DNA of 64,000 nt from Rufibacter sp. XAAS-G3-1 (GCF_013623775.1 NZ_JABFAM010000007.1:248001-312000); one strand, 5' to 3'. Shown: positions 9,365-19,100, counted from the first letter of the stretch. The notes: generated by a model from the letters alone, not told the origin. Numbers and translations are program-made.

Positions 9365-9441
9365 CAGAGGCATAACCGAATACTTGCCTAGAGGAATTGC
9401 TTTAAATGCCGGTTAATGGAAAACTCTAAACAGGTTCATAA

Positions 9442-9603
9442 AGAGCTTGTCTAAATTTCATCTTTGCGCTGCAAACTACCATAAAAAGAACCTGCGGAAG
9501 CGGTTGCGTCGCCCCACAGCGCTGCTACGCGGCTCAAAAAACGCTTCCGCAGAACCTTTCTCTGGCTAGTTGAGCCAGCAAACCTCAAATGTAAACAAGC
9601 TCT
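9442..9603. mobile_element. Candidate MITE, TIR AGAGCTTGT, copy 1
   Basis: 162 bp bounded by AGAGCTTGT and ACAAGCTCT, with weaker terminal similarity continuing inward (TAAATTTCA versus TTTGAGGT). Copy 2 at 36051-36208 is nearly the same length and shares long blocks, including AGCGCTGCTACGCGGC and CGCTTCCGCAGAACC. Internally, CTGCGGAAGCG (9493-9503) pairs with CGCTTCCGCAG (9542-9552). No open frame, so it would be non-autonomous. Confidence 0.65.
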
Positions 9604-9612
9604 AACAAGTGC

Positions 9613-10551
9613 CTACGCGTTGGCAGGCATGTTGTCTAACACGTCCATCACTTCACGCACGGCTTTCTCAGAGGCCTTCAACAAGGCCATTTCGTCCTCG
9701 TTTAGTTGCAGCTCAATTACTTTCTCAATTCCGTTTTTACCCAGCACTACCGGTACACCCAGGTACGTGCCGGTAATGCCGTACTCGCCTTCCAGTTTGA
9801 TACACACCGGGAACACGCGTTTCTGGTCACGCACAATGGCTTCCACCATCTGCGCAGCGGCTGAACCCGGCGCATACCAGGCCGAGGTGCCCATCAGTTT
9901 CACCAGCTCACCGCCGCCGTTTTTGGTGCGGTCAACAATGGCATCCAGTTTGGCAGCGTCAATCAGCTCGGTTACGGGAATACCGCCTACGGTGGTGTAG
10001 CGCGGAAGCGGCACCATGGTGTCGCCGTGGCCGCCCATCAAGACCGCCTGAATGTCCTTAGGAGACACATTCAGTTCTTCGGCTAAGAACGCGCGGTAGC
10101 GGGCGGTGTCCAGGATGCCGGCCATGCCCATCACTTTGGTGCGGGGCAGTTTAGAGGTTACGTGCGCGGCGTAGGTCATCACATCCAGCGGGTTAGATAC
10201 CACAATGATGATGGCCTCCGGCGAATGCTTGATCACGTTTTCGGTGACAGAACGAACGATACCGGCGTTGGTGCTGATGAGGTCGTCACGGGTCATGCCG
10301 GGCTTGCGGGGCAGTCCGGAAGTAATCACCACCACGTCTGAGTTGGCGGTACGGGTATAATCATTGGTAACGCCCACGGTGCGGGTGTCATACAGGTTAA
10401 TCGGCGATTTCTGCCAGATATCCAGGGCCTTGCCTTCGGCGAAGCCTTCTTTGATATCCACTAACACTACTTCATTGGCAATCTCGCGGTACGCCAACAC
10501 GTCGGCACAGGTGGCCCCTACGTTACCGGCTCCAACTACGGTTACTTTCAT
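9613..10551 (-). CDS. mdh: Malate dehydrogenase
   Basis: The 312-residue LDH-like enzyme reversibly oxidises malate to oxaloacetate with NAD in the TCA cycle. MKVTVVGAGNVGATCA is the Rossmann dinucleotide site. GLPRKPGMTRDDLI carries the mobile-loop arginines that bind the dicarboxylate, NPLDVMTY follows, and GGHGDTMVPL carries the catalytic His. I chose the ATG at 10551 because the family begins with MKVTVVGAGN; the frame continues 13 codons upstream to 10590 with no similarity. Isolated gene, with repeat-rich gaps on both sides. Confidence 0.97.
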   Translation of the reverse strand: MKVTVVGAGNVGATCADVLAYREIANEVVLVDIKEGFAEGKALDIWQKSPINLYDTRTVGVTNDYTRTANSDVVVITSGLPRKPGMTRDDLISTNAGIVRSVTENVIKHSPEAIIIVVSNPLDVMTYAAHVTSKLPRTKVMGMAGILDTARYRAFLAEELNVSPKDIQAVLMGGHGDTMVPLPRYTTVGGIPVTELIDAAKLDAIVDRTKNGGGELVKLMGTSAWYAPGSAAAQMVEAIVRDQKRVFPVCIKLEGEYGITGTYLGVPVVLGKNGIEKVIELQLNEDEMALLKASEKAVREVMDVLDNMPANA

Positions 10552-10612
10552 TTGTTTAGGTTTGGTTAGATGATATAAGTAGCAGGACAAATTAAACTAT
10601 CTATTTTGTTTT

Positions 10613-10689
10613 CCTGAAAGGATCTTGGCCACGAACGGCAATTACTTTCAATAAGAGCTTTTCTAGTTCGCCACCGAGATCCTTTCAGG
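10613..10689. repeat. Inverted repeat containing the GATCCTTTCAGG sequence
   Basis: CCTGAAAGGATCTTGG (10613-10628) pairs with CCGAGATCCTTTCAGG (10674-10689), 15 of 16 positions. The right half belongs to the roughly 50-bp repeat also present at 7378-7430. Confidence 0.65.
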
Positions 10690-10951
10690 ATGACAAGAGA
10701 GAAGAAGATATAGTTATTTCTGTCCAATTACTTACTACGCGGTGAAATTAGGAAAAAGGCCGTCACCGGAAAATTATTTCGGGAATATCTTGTGCGCCAG
10801 GTTAGTAGAAGTAGCACACCAACCGTTATTATTCCGCTGTTATTGTCCCTGTAATCTCTTGGTTTCCGCGAAGGGAAGAACTTCTGGTAGAACCGTTGTC
10901 ATCTAATATCATAATTGAACGATTGGTGCGCCTTGGAAGGAGTTGATGGGA

Positions 10952-10998
10952 AGCCAGAACCCACCCCTACCCCTCCCAGGAGGGGAATACGCCTTTGC
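10952..10998 (-). repeat. Repeat module 2 (AGGCGTATTCCCCTCC), copy A
   Basis: The reverse strand reads GCAAAGGCGTATTCCCCTCC followed by a G-rich stretch and GGGTTCTGGCT. The same unit occurs at 33691, 35967 and 43346. Confidence 0.7.
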
Positions 10999-11006
10999 TA
11001 ATGAAA

Positions 11007-11048
11007 GGAATGCGTAGAGACCAGGCATGCCTGGTCTCTACGCATTCC
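11007..11048. repeat. Perfect 42-bp palindrome
   Basis: GGAATGCGTAGAGACCAGGCA followed at once by its exact reverse complement, centred between 11027 and 11028, with no loop. It lies between repeat modules 1 and 2. Confidence 0.9.
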
Positions 11049-11059
11049 ATCATCACTGT

Positions 11060-11265
11060 TTCTGCTCCGTTACTTCTGCTCCTTTCCCCAGTTCCAGTCT
11101 TCCCCGAGCGCGCCTCGCTTTTGGCCATAGATAAACACCAACTAAGAGAGGCAGACCTCACAGGCCGAAAGGGCAGTGCGAGAGGGGAAGACGGGGCCCC
11201 GCGGCCGTGAGCGCTTAGCGGAAACTATGAAACAATACAGTACTTGCACCCACGCAAAAAGCGGC
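11060..11265 (-). repeat. Repeat module 1, copy A (reverse)
   Basis: Shares long blocks with 33299-33510 and 43060-43320: TTGCGTGGGTGCAA, CTCACGGCCGCG, CCCCTCTCGCACTGCCC, GGCCAAAAGCGAGGCGCGCT and GGGAAGACTGGAA. The frame open in the other two copies meets a TAG here, which argues against a gene. Confidence 0.75.
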
Positions 11266-11360
11266 CCCGCCAGTGGAATAGCAAAAGACGTGCACCTACA
11301 AACCCCTCCAATGAAACCATTTCCAAGAAGCTAAACCGCAGAAAGGTATCAATAGGGATT

Positions 11361-11401
11361 TCAGTTTATGGCCTGTTTTCAGAAAAGAAGCCATAAACTG
11401 A
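11361..11401. repeat. Palindrome family P, copy 7
   Basis: TCAGTTTATGGC paired with GCCATAAACTGA. The arm bases differ from the consensus on both sides, so pairing is kept. Confidence 0.8.
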
Positions 11402-11528
11402 GATCTAATAGGGTAGGGGTAATAGGTGAATGTATTCTTTTGAACCTTAGGTTCTGCCGCCAAGAAGCTTTTGACCTGTTTTGAGGAAAACACCGCTAAA
11501 ATGAAAGTAAGCAGGCAAGCTGAATTGC

Positions 11529-12368
11529 TTAAAAAGAGAAATAATCTCCGTCTGCATAGATGCTGATCTTCATGTCCTGCACTTTGATCAATCCCTGGGG
11601 AGTGGTCTGCAAACCCTTGGGTTCTGAAAAATGGATAACCTGGCTGTCGCCTACCACTTTCATGCGGCCGGGGAGCACTACCAGCGCGGTACCTTCATCA
11701 ATGCCCACACAGTCAAAGGAAGGAAAAGCTGCCAAGGCAGAAAATAACCGGGCGTAGCGGCTCCGCTTGATGAAGTGCTGGTCTATGATGACAGAATCCA
11801 GCAAGGCCAGGCCGGGTTTGAATTCTATGTTCTTGTCCCAGAGTTTATCAAAGGTTTCTTTGTAGGTAGTGTCACCCGCCAACTGCTGACCGGTAATCAT
11901 GTACTTACTCATAACGGCCGCCCCCGCACTGGTGCCGGCAATGGTGGCCCCGCCTGCATACGCCGCATGGATGGCAGTATAGACGGGCGAGTTGTGCACT
12001 ACCTGCATGAACCTGTCCTGGCTGCCGCCGGTAATAAAAATCAGTTTGGCCTGCCGCAGGGAATCAAGCCATTTTTTGTTTAGGACAGTGGCCGGTGTGA
12101 AGTTGAAGCAGGTTATTTTGTTTTTGGTGACCGCCTGTAGTTGCTTCTGAATAGCTGCGTATGACTCCACGGGTTCTGCACTGGCCATGGGGAGTACCAC
12201 TATGTAATCTTTTTTCTGCAGCCCAGCGGTTTCCACCATTTCCTTGATCAGGGCCGGGGAGCGTGTGCCACCCCCAATAATGAAGAGGTTTCCCTTAGGG
12301 GACGAAGGTTGCGCCCAAGCCGCTGATGACGTCAGCAGCAGAAAGAAATAAAACAAATATCGTTTCAT
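11529..12368 (-). CDS. Cyanophycinase-like peptidase (S51), exported
   Basis: 279 residues with an N-terminal signal peptide (MKRYLFYFFLLLTSSAAWA|Q). The S51 fold is clear: FIIGGGTRSPAL, TGGSQDRF (Gln117), nucleophile elbow AGTSAGAAVMS (Ser147), IDQHFIKRSRYARL (His198 with the Arg cluster) and GIDEGTALVV (Glu225). These match the Ser-His-Glu triad and the DQHFxxRxRxxRL motif of cyanophycinases, which release beta-Asp-Arg dipeptides from cyanophycin. Isoaspartyl or peptidase-E-like specificity cannot be excluded. It is the last gene of the seven-gene minus-strand set. A 186-bp gap holding a palindrome separates it from the isoaspartyl peptidase gene, so it may have lower or separate expression. 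Confidence 0.9.
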   Translation of the reverse strand: MKRYLFYFFLLLTSSAAWAQPSSPKGNLFIIGGGTRSPALIKEMVETAGLQKKDYIVVLPMASAEPVESYAAIQKQLQAVTKNKITCFNFTPATVLNKKWLDSLRQAKLIFITGGSQDRFMQVVHNSPVYTAIHAAYAGGATIAGTSAGAAVMSKYMITGQQLAGDTTYKETFDKLWDKNIEFKPGLALLDSVIIDQHFIKRSRYARLFSALAAFPSFDCVGIDEGTALVVLPGRMKVVGDSQVIHFSEPKGLQTTPQGLIKVQDMKISIYADGDYFSF

Positions 12369-12466
12369 AATAGGGAGGTTAAGGTTGACCTAGATCTCTT
12401 GTGATTAGAAGCTTTCAGAGAAAACCAGAGGAAGGGATTTGCGGCCGAATGGTATTTCAAGATGGC

Positions 12467-12505
12467 CGTTTTAGGCTTGTTTTGCCATAAACAGACCTAA
12501 AACAG
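12467..12505. repeat. Palindrome family P, copy 8
   Basis: CGTTTTAGGCTTGTTTTG and ATAAACAGACCTAAAACAG. It lies within the gene set, between the isoaspartyl peptidase and the exported cyanophycinase homologue. Confidence 0.75.
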
Positions 12506-12554
12506 CTATTCAGGAAGGTTAAGCATTCAAACTGGGCTCTAACGTTTAAGAAGG

Positions 12555-13634
12555 CTACTCTTTGTAAATTTTGACCTCAATTTTGCCGTCTGCCGTGATG
12601 GTGCCGCGGTACATGCCTTCGGTGTTGAAAGGAGTGGCTACCCGGCCATTTTTATCCAAGGCGATCAATCCGCCGTCGCCACCCAGTTTGCCCACTTTGT
12701 CAAGCACCTGTTGGGAAGCATCGGCCACGGAAAGGTTCTTGTATTCCATGAGGGCCGAGATGTCATGGGCCACCACGCTTCTGATGTAGAACTCACCCCA
12801 ACCCGTGCAGGAAATGCCCACGGTCTGGTTGTTGGCGTACGTGCCCGCGCCAATAATGGGGGCATCGCCTACGCGGCCGTACTTTTTGTTTGTCATCCCG
12901 CCGGTAGAGGTGCCCGCCGCCAGGTTGCCCCGGTTGTCAAGGGCCACGGCACCTACGGTTCCAAATTTGTTGTCTTTGTTGAGAATGCCCATTTTAAGCG
13001 CCGTTTTGCCGTCATGGTCCAGCTGACTTTTGGTGGAGTCTTCCTGAATGGCTTTCTGCAGTCCTTCCCAACGCGACTCGGTAAAGAAATAGGCAGGGGC
13101 CACAATTTCCAGCCCGGCTTCCTTGGCGAATTTCTCGGCCCCTGGCCCCACCATCATCACGTGCTCAGACTTTTCCATGACCGCCCGGGCCGCACTGATT
13201 GGGTTACGCACATTTGTGACACCCGCCACCGCGCCGGCCCCCAGGGTTTTCCCGTCCATGATGGAGGCGTCCAGCTCGTTTTTGCCATCATGGGTGAAAA
13301 CGGCTCCTTTTCCGGCATTAAACAGGGGAGAGTCTTCCAGCACATGAATGGTGGCTTCAATGGCGTCCAAGCTGCTTTTTCCTTGTTTCAAGAGGCTATA
13401 CCCTGCCTGCAGCGCTTGGGTAAGCGCAGCGGTGTACGCCGCCTCTTTCTCTGGGGTCATGTCCTTTTTCAGGATTGTACCTGCCCCGCCATGGATCACC
13501 AGCACGTACTTGGTTGTGTCTGAGGCAGCCGTAGTGCCAGTGGAAGTTTGCTCGTTGTTGGTTTTGGATGTGCAGGAGGTAGCCAACAGGAAAGCCAAGG
13601 CTGCCCACCAACTGTTTTTCAAAGTGAAGTGCAT
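12555..13634 (-). CDS. Isoaspartyl peptidase / plant-type L-asparaginase, lipoprotein
   Basis: 359 residues of the Ntn-hydrolase family T2. The precursor self-cleaves before the catalytic Thr, here Thr226 in NKFGTVGAVALD, followed by GNLAAGTSTGGMTNK and the substrate loop RVGDAPIIGAGTYA. Other family segments are VIHGGAGT, FNAGKGAVF and ELDASIMDG. The N-terminus is a lipoprotein signal (LLATSC, Cys21), which predicts a membrane-anchored envelope protein. Family members hydrolyse beta-aspartyl dipeptides, including beta-Asp-Arg from cyanophycin. Start chosen at 13634: it creates the lipobox and leaves 17 nt from the upstream stop, whereas the longer frame (13703) would overlap that gene. Confidence 0.93.
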   Translation of the reverse strand: MHFTLKNSWWAALAFLLATSCTSKTNNEQTSTGTTAASDTTKYVLVIHGGAGTILKKDMTPEKEAAYTAALTQALQAGYSLLKQGKSSLDAIEATIHVLEDSPLFNAGKGAVFTHDGKNELDASIMDGKTLGAGAVAGVTNVRNPISAARAVMEKSEHVMMVGPGAEKFAKEAGLEIVAPAYFFTESRWEGLQKAIQEDSTKSQLDHDGKTALKMGILNKDNKFGTVGAVALDNRGNLAAGTSTGGMTNKKYGRVGDAPIIGAGTYANNQTVGISCTGWGEFYIRSVVAHDISALMEYKNLSVADASQQVLDKVGKLGGDGGLIALDKNGRVATPFNTEGMYRGTITADGKIEVKIYKE

Positions 13635-13651
13635 GTGTGTGATTAAAGTTA

Positions 13652-14710
13652 TTATTGGTCTTTTTTGTGTAATTGCCCGTTTTCTACCCACCACCAGTAC
13701 CATTTGCCGCCGGCGGCGGAGCTTGGGTGGAACGTATCAACATTGAACTGGCCGCTGCCCGTGTCAGAGGCGGTAATCTCATAGACGGCAAGCGCCTGTT
13801 CGTTGCGTTTCCAGAGTAACGGTTTCCCTTTTTCTACCAGTTCGGGAGCTTTGGCGTCATTGGGGAGGAGGAAATAGGCTTTGCTGCTGCCAAATGCCTG
13901 CGCCATCCCTTGCTGGTCAATACAAACGGCGGTACGCTCATCGGCGGCTATGCCCTGGGCGGCAACGTTCCAGTCCTTCTTGATTCTTGCCAGAAAAGCC
14001 ACGTGCCTACCTTCGCGGGTGCGGGCCAGGTAGTGCTGGTCGGTGATGATATTGCGGAGGAAAGGGGCCTGCACAAAATCATTGTTATACAGCGTGATGG
14101 TACTATGGTACGGGTCGGCCAGGGCGGTGGTAGAGATAGAACTCCCGCTTTCGCCGCTGTAATAGAAGCCTCCCATAATGGCGCAGCCTGCGCTGGTTCC
14201 GCCCACGGGTGCTTTCTTGGTTTGCAGTAAGTAATTGATGGCCTCCTGGGTTTTGGTGCCCCGCCACAGGTTCATGTACTTAGACTGGTCACCCCCGGCA
14301 ATGAACAGCATCTCGGCATTTCTGATAATGCGGGCCACGGTGTCATTGTTGGCCAGGTCGCGGGTGTCAATCTTAAGGGTTTCCACGGATTTGACGGTGC
14401 CCAAGCCTGCAATGAACGGGTTATAGGCATTGGTGCCGGTCACCCTAATCACCACTACGTTGCCGCCGCCGCTTCGCTGGATCATCCATTTAAAAGCAGA
14501 TTCCACATCTTTGCCGCCCCCCATTAAGACCAAGCCCCCCGTCACCGGGGTTTTGACGTCGGTAGAGTCGCCCACTATCCCGAGGGAGGCTGGTCTAACT
14601 GTGCTGGAAGGGGTGGGAGGAAGCGGTGTTGGTTGTGGCAGGGGGGTGGCTTTGCAGCCCCAGAGACCCAGCGCACTCAATGAGAATGAAAGCCAGAAAA
14701 TATATTTCAT
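13652..14710 (-). CDS. Cyanophycinase-like peptidase (S51), lipoprotein
   Basis: 352 residues. A lipoprotein signal (LSALGLWGCK, Cys19) and a Pro-rich linker precede the S51 domain: LVLMGGGKDVESAF, FIAGGDQSKYM (Gln142), VGGTSAGCAIMGG (Ser173), ITDQHYLARTREGRH (His226) and IAADERTAVCID (Glu258). It is more like the CphE/CphI-type secreted cyanophycinases than the gene at 11529, and the two paralogues share little outside the motifs. About 70 residues after the core carry an extra domain ending in Trp-rich KWYWWWVENGQ. It is transcribed after the SusD gene (51-nt gap) and before the isoaspartyl peptidase (17-nt gap). Likely surface or periplasmic polymer cleavage. Confidence 0.9.
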   Translation of the reverse strand: MKYIFWLSFSLSALGLWGCKATPLPQPTPLPPTPSSTVRPASLGIVGDSTDVKTPVTGGLVLMGGGKDVESAFKWMIQRSGGGNVVVIRVTGTNAYNPFIAGLGTVKSVETLKIDTRDLANNDTVARIIRNAEMLFIAGGDQSKYMNLWRGTKTQEAINYLLQTKKAPVGGTSAGCAIMGGFYYSGESGSSISTTALADPYHSTITLYNNDFVQAPFLRNIITDQHYLARTREGRHVAFLARIKKDWNVAAQGIAADERTAVCIDQQGMAQAFGSSKAYFLLPNDAKAPELVEKGKPLLWKRNEQALAVYEITASDTGSGQFNVDTFHPSSAAGGKWYWWWVENGQLHKKDQ

Positions 14711-14761
14711 ATACAGAAAGTAAAAACGCTGCCCTACGCAGGTAAGACAGCGTTCTATAGC

Positions 14762-16165
14762 TTAGTATTTAGGGTTTTGGATGATGTTCTTGTTTACGGA
14801 TATCTCCAGGGCTGGAATAGGGAAGGAGTACTGGGCCTGCGTAGGCTCCAGGCGCACCGCCCCCGAGGTATTGATGGCATCAGCGGGCAGCCTTTCCACC
14901 GGAAGATTTCTTCTCTTGAGGTCAAAGAAGCGGTGCCCTTCAAATGCCAGTTCCTTAAAACGCTCGGTGTACACTGCGCTGATCAAGGCCTCCTTGGAAG
15001 CAAAGGCCATAGGGGTATACCCGGTAATTCTGGCTGTGCGCAAGGCATTCAGGTCATTGGCGCCTTCGGCTAATCCGCCGGCGGTTTCTGCCCGGGCCTC
15101 TGCCCTTATAAGGTACATTTCACCGGTTCTGAATAATTTGATGTCGGCCAGGCCTGGGGCAGATGCCGTTCCTCCAATGTATTTGTTTACTAAATAAGTA
15201 GATTTACCAGCACCCCGGTTCGCATCAGATTTGATATAGGGCGCATAGCGTACATCATTGTCCGCGTCAAACGAGTTGATGAGCTTGAAGGCCGGGGCAA
15301 ACAAGACAATACTCCCGTTTTGGCGGAAGAAGAAATCCCCGATGCGGGCATCACCCACCACCCGTTTCAGTTTCCAGATCACCTCAGCTTCGTTGGCATC
15401 TGTCCAGATGCCGGGGAACTGGGCGCGGGTGGCCAGGGGAGTCGCTTGGATCACTTCCGTGGAGTAGGTAATGGCATCGGGCCAGTTCTTCTCGTACAAC
15501 GCCACCCGGGCCTGTATGGCCGCAACCCCGGTTTTGGTGATTCTGGTTTTGTCATTGAAAGAAGCCGGGATCAGGGCCTTGGCCGCTATCAAATCCGCTT
15601 TCGCGTTGTCAATCACCGCCTTGAACGTATCTCTGCCCGGTGTGCCAATGACAGAAACCTTCATATAAGGCACCCCTAACGCTTCTGGTTCATAGGAAGC
15701 CGCATAGGCACGCAGCAGTTCAAAGTGGGAGTAGGCCCTAAGGGCAAGAAGTTCACCTTGATAGCGGTCTTTCAAGGCTTGTTCTGCGGCAGGAACGGTT
15801 ACCTGATCCAGAGCGGCTAATACCCGGTTTACGCGATCAATGGTGGTATAATATTGGCCCCAGGCCGAGGTCACGGAGCCGCTACCGGCGTTATACAGCC
15901 AACGGTGGGCGTCTGTGTTGCTCACGTTATTCTCAGTGGGCAGCATGACCTCGTCTGAAACGGTGGCGTTGCTGGAAATAAGGGTGTAGTCCAGTACCGC
16001 GTAGGCTCCCAGTAAACCCATGTTCAGGTCATTGATGTTACGGAAGGCCTTGGAAGGGTCAATGCTATCTGAGGGGGCAAGGTCTAATTTGTCACACGCT
16101 AAAGAAGAGGTAGCTAACGCGAGCAGAAAAACGGATCTTTTAATAGAGGTAGGAAACATGGCCAT
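14762..16165 (-). CDS. SusD/RagB family nutrient-binding lipoprotein
   Basis: 467 residues. A lipoprotein signal ends at ATSSLACDKLD, and the acidic Cys-Asp-Lys-Leu-Asp start fits surface export. Typical SusD features follow: an N-terminal helical TPR-like scaffold (YTTIDRVNRVLAALDQ, LLALRAYSHFELLRAYA), TGEMYLIRAEARAE and the C-terminal AFEGHRFFDLKRR, ending in NIIQNPKY. It acts as the lid of the SusC barrel and captures substrate. Its start is 5 nt after the SusC stop, so the two are co-expressed. The ligand is inferred from the downstream hydrolases. Confidence 0.95.
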   Translation of the reverse strand: MAMFPTSIKRSVFLLALATSSLACDKLDLAPSDSIDPSKAFRNINDLNMGLLGAYAVLDYTLISSNATVSDEVMLPTENNVSNTDAHRWLYNAGSGSVTSAWGQYYTTIDRVNRVLAALDQVTVPAAEQALKDRYQGELLALRAYSHFELLRAYAASYEPEALGVPYMKVSVIGTPGRDTFKAVIDNAKADLIAAKALIPASFNDKTRITKTGVAAIQARVALYEKNWPDAITYSTEVIQATPLATRAQFPGIWTDANEAEVIWKLKRVVGDARIGDFFFRQNGSIVLFAPAFKLINSFDADNDVRYAPYIKSDANRGAGKSTYLVNKYIGGTASAPGLADIKLFRTGEMYLIRAEARAETAGGLAEGANDLNALRTARITGYTPMAFASKEALISAVYTERFKELAFEGHRFFDLKRRNLPVERLPADAINTSGAVRLEPTQAQYSFPIPALEISVNKNIIQNPKY

Positions 16166-16170
16166 GGAAG

Positions 16171-19100
16171 TTAAAAGTTGATGTTAAGACCTGCCGTATA
16201 GGTTCTGGCCGCCGGGTACTGGAACCGGCCCGAAACGCCGCTGTTCTCCGGATCCAGTCCGCGCCAATCAGTCCAGGTGTAGAGGTTCTGGGCTTGCAGC
16301 AGCACTCTTACCCCGCGTACCACGCGTAGAGTCTCAATAAGTGAAGCCGGTAGCGTATAGCCCACGTTCACATGGCGCAGCCGCACGAAAGAGGCGTCCT
16401 GGATATCTTTGGAGGTAAAGTTGCGCGGAACGTCTATCCGTTGCAGAGTGGCGTTGTCGCCGGGTTTCTTCCAACGGTCTTCCAGCATCCTGATAGACTG
16501 GTTACTGGTCATGTAGCGTTGGTTCTCGTTGTAGAAGTCCTCGTTGTTCCACCGCATCACGTCAGAGACAAAGGTGAACAGGATGTCGGCGGTAATGCCT
16601 TTCCAGCTAAAGCCTGAGGTAACCCCGCCGGTGAGGGTAGGGTACAGACTACCGTGGCCGGTTACGCTTTGGGTATTTACATTATAGGTGGTGGTAATGG
16701 TGCCATCTGGGTTATAGTACTGCGCTTCTCCCGTCTCCGGATTCACCCCTGCCCATTTGGGGGCGTAGTACGTGCCATAGGGCATCCCTACTTTCAGGAT
16801 ACGGGTATCTCCGTCTGGCACGTTGTCCAGGCCGTTGCCCAGGTCAAGGATCACGTTTTTGTTGTATGCTCCATTGACACCCAACGTCCAGGTGAACGGC
16901 CCGTTGCTGATGACCTCGCCCCGCACGTCTACTTCCACCCCACGGTTTCTCATTTTACCAGTGCTTAGCGATAGGGAGCTAAATCCAGAGGTAGCCGACA
17001 AAGGTTGGTTCACAAACATGTTACGGGTGATCTTGTTGTAGAAATCGGCCATGATGCGGAGGCGGCTGTTCTGGAAAAGCCCCAGGTCAAAGCCAACGTT
17101 GAACTCATCAATATATTCCCAGTCAAACTCTGGGTTTCCGGCGGCAACGGGCCGTAAAGCGGCCTGCCCGCCGTAAGTGGTGTTGGCCGCGAAAGTGGCA
17201 AGGTAAAGGAAGTCGCCCCCAAACGGGCTGGCGGTGGTTCCGTAGCTGGCTCTCAGGCGCAATTCATTCACCAGCGCAACGGTGTTCAGGAAATTCTCTT
17301 CTTTCACGTTCCAGTTGGCGCCTACGGAGTAGAACCCGTGCCACCGGTTTTTCTCTGGCACTTTGGTGGAACCATCATAGCGGTAGCTGGCAGTGAGGGT
17401 GTATTTGTCATTAAAGGTATATCGGCCCACGCCCATGAAAGACATCAGGGCACTTTCGGTTCTGCCACCGCCTAAACCCGGCAGGAACGTTGCACTGCCT
17501 CGGGTTATCCCTGCCGGGGTTTCCGGTAGGCGGGCGTCAACCCCGAAGCCGGTGTAATTGAAAGCGCGGTAGTTGTCATACACGTACTCAAAGTAGCCCG
17601 AGGTCTCAAAGTCATGCCGGTCTATGGTCTTGGAGAACGTAAGGCCAGAGGTGGAAATCAGGCCGAAGTTTCGGCGCAGGCCCTCCTCAAAGCGCCCCTT
17701 CCCGCCCAGCGTGTTGGAGTTGCTTCTGGAACCATAGTAGGAATCTGGGTTGATGTACACCTGATCAGTGGAACTGCGGTAATCTACCCCGGCCCGGGTA
17801 GAAGCCACCAGGCCTGGCAGAATGATGTACCTCAGGTTCACGCCCAGAATGGTTTTGATCTGGTCTGTCTCGCTGGAGGAGTTCTGCAGCCGCTCAAGAC
17901 CCAGCGTGCCTTCCCTCAAATCTAACACGGGAAACGCCTTGTTGCCAGGCAGAATCATGGTGCCGTCGGGGGCATAGGGGTATTCATACGGCAGCGCATA
18001 ATACACCGAAGCCATGGAAGTACCCACCCCGGTGCCGCCTTCCCCTTCGGTAAAGCTTGAGCTGGAGTAACCCAGAGAAAGGTTGACGTTCCCGGAAAAC
18101 TTCTCTGAGTTGAAGTCTACGTTGCTTCGCAAGGTGTAACGTTCCAGACCCGTACGGCGGGCAATCCCTTCCTGGTCATAATAGTTGAGGGAGTTGTAGA
18201 AACGGATGTTGTCGTTCCCGCCGCTGATGCTTACCTGGTGTTCCTGAAACTTACTCCGCTGGAAGAAAAGGTCGCGCCAATCTGTATTAATGCCCCTCAA
18301 GCTGTCCAGGATAAAGTCTGAGCGGAGTCTCTGCTCTGGGGTTTTTGTGGCGTAGGCCGGGTTTAAGGAAGAGTGAGTCCAGCCAGGGCCTATGTTCCTC
18401 CCAATTTCCAAGCCTACCTCTTCCTCAAAACGGAGGCGCTGCTCGGCATCCATCATAATAAAGTTAGGTGAGGTGAGGTCAGAGAAGCCAAACTGGGTAT
18501 TGTAGTTGACGCTTATCTTGCCCGTATCCCCTTTCTTGGTGGTAATCACCACCACTCCGTTAGAACCTCTTGACCCGTACAAGGCTTTGGCAGAGGCATC
18601 CCGCAGAACAGTGACCGTCTCAATGTCATTGGGGTTGATGCTTTGGAAATAACTGGCTTCAATAGGAATACCATCCATCACGTACAAAGGAGCAGAGCTG
18701 CCGTTAATAGTGCCTATTCCCCTAATGGTGACGGTGGCACTGCTGCCCGGTTGGCCCGAAGAGGCAATCACGCTCATGCCCGGTACGCGGCCCTGCAGAA
18801 TCTGGTCAAGCGAAGCCACCGGCACTTGGTTGATGCTTTCTGACGTGACTACGGATGCTGCGCTAGGCGAGCGGTCTCTGGCGTAGTTGGTGTAGCCGGT
18901 AACGGTAACTTCCTGTAATAATTTAGTGTCTGCTTTTAAGGCAATGTTGATATTGGTTTTACCGGCTAGGGGAATCACTTGGGTGATATACCCAATAAAC
19001 GTGAATTCCAGGCTGCTGGCGGTAGACGGGACAGAGAGGTTGTAGTTGCCGTTGCCATCGGTGGAGGTTCCTACGGTAGACCCGGAGACCCGCACTGAAA

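Larger units (their letters stand above)
9235..9433. mobile_element. Candidate miniature element, TIR CTGTTTAGAGTTTT, copy 1
   Basis: CTGTTTAGAGTTTT at 9237 is matched by its exact reverse complement AAAACTCTAAACAG ending at 9433. A second locus at 54898-55056 has the same terminal repeats but a different interior. The interior here carries two palindrome-family copies and no open frame. A non-autonomous element is an inference; no transposase is present and no target duplication is obvious. Confidence 0.5.
8927..9612. other. 686-bp intergenic region made mostly of repeats
   Basis: From about 9147 onward the region is a chain of repeat elements: a palindrome copy (9147-9184), an inverted-repeat-bounded element (9235-9433) that itself holds two palindrome copies, and a candidate miniature element (9442-9603) ending just before the mdh stop. 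No coding signal. Confidence 0.75.
10552..11528. other. 977-bp intergenic region of repeats
   Basis: In order: an inverted repeat around GATCCTTTCAGG (10613-10689), repeat module 2 (10952-10998), a perfect 42-bp palindrome (11007-11048), repeat module 1 in reverse (11060-11265) and a P palindrome (11361-11401). Open frames across module 1 are not kept intact between copies. No gene seen. Confidence 0.7.

Noticed and set aside
12711-13523. 270-residue plus-strand frame opposite the isoaspartyl peptidase gene
   Set aside because: Shadow of a gene with intact catalytic motifs.
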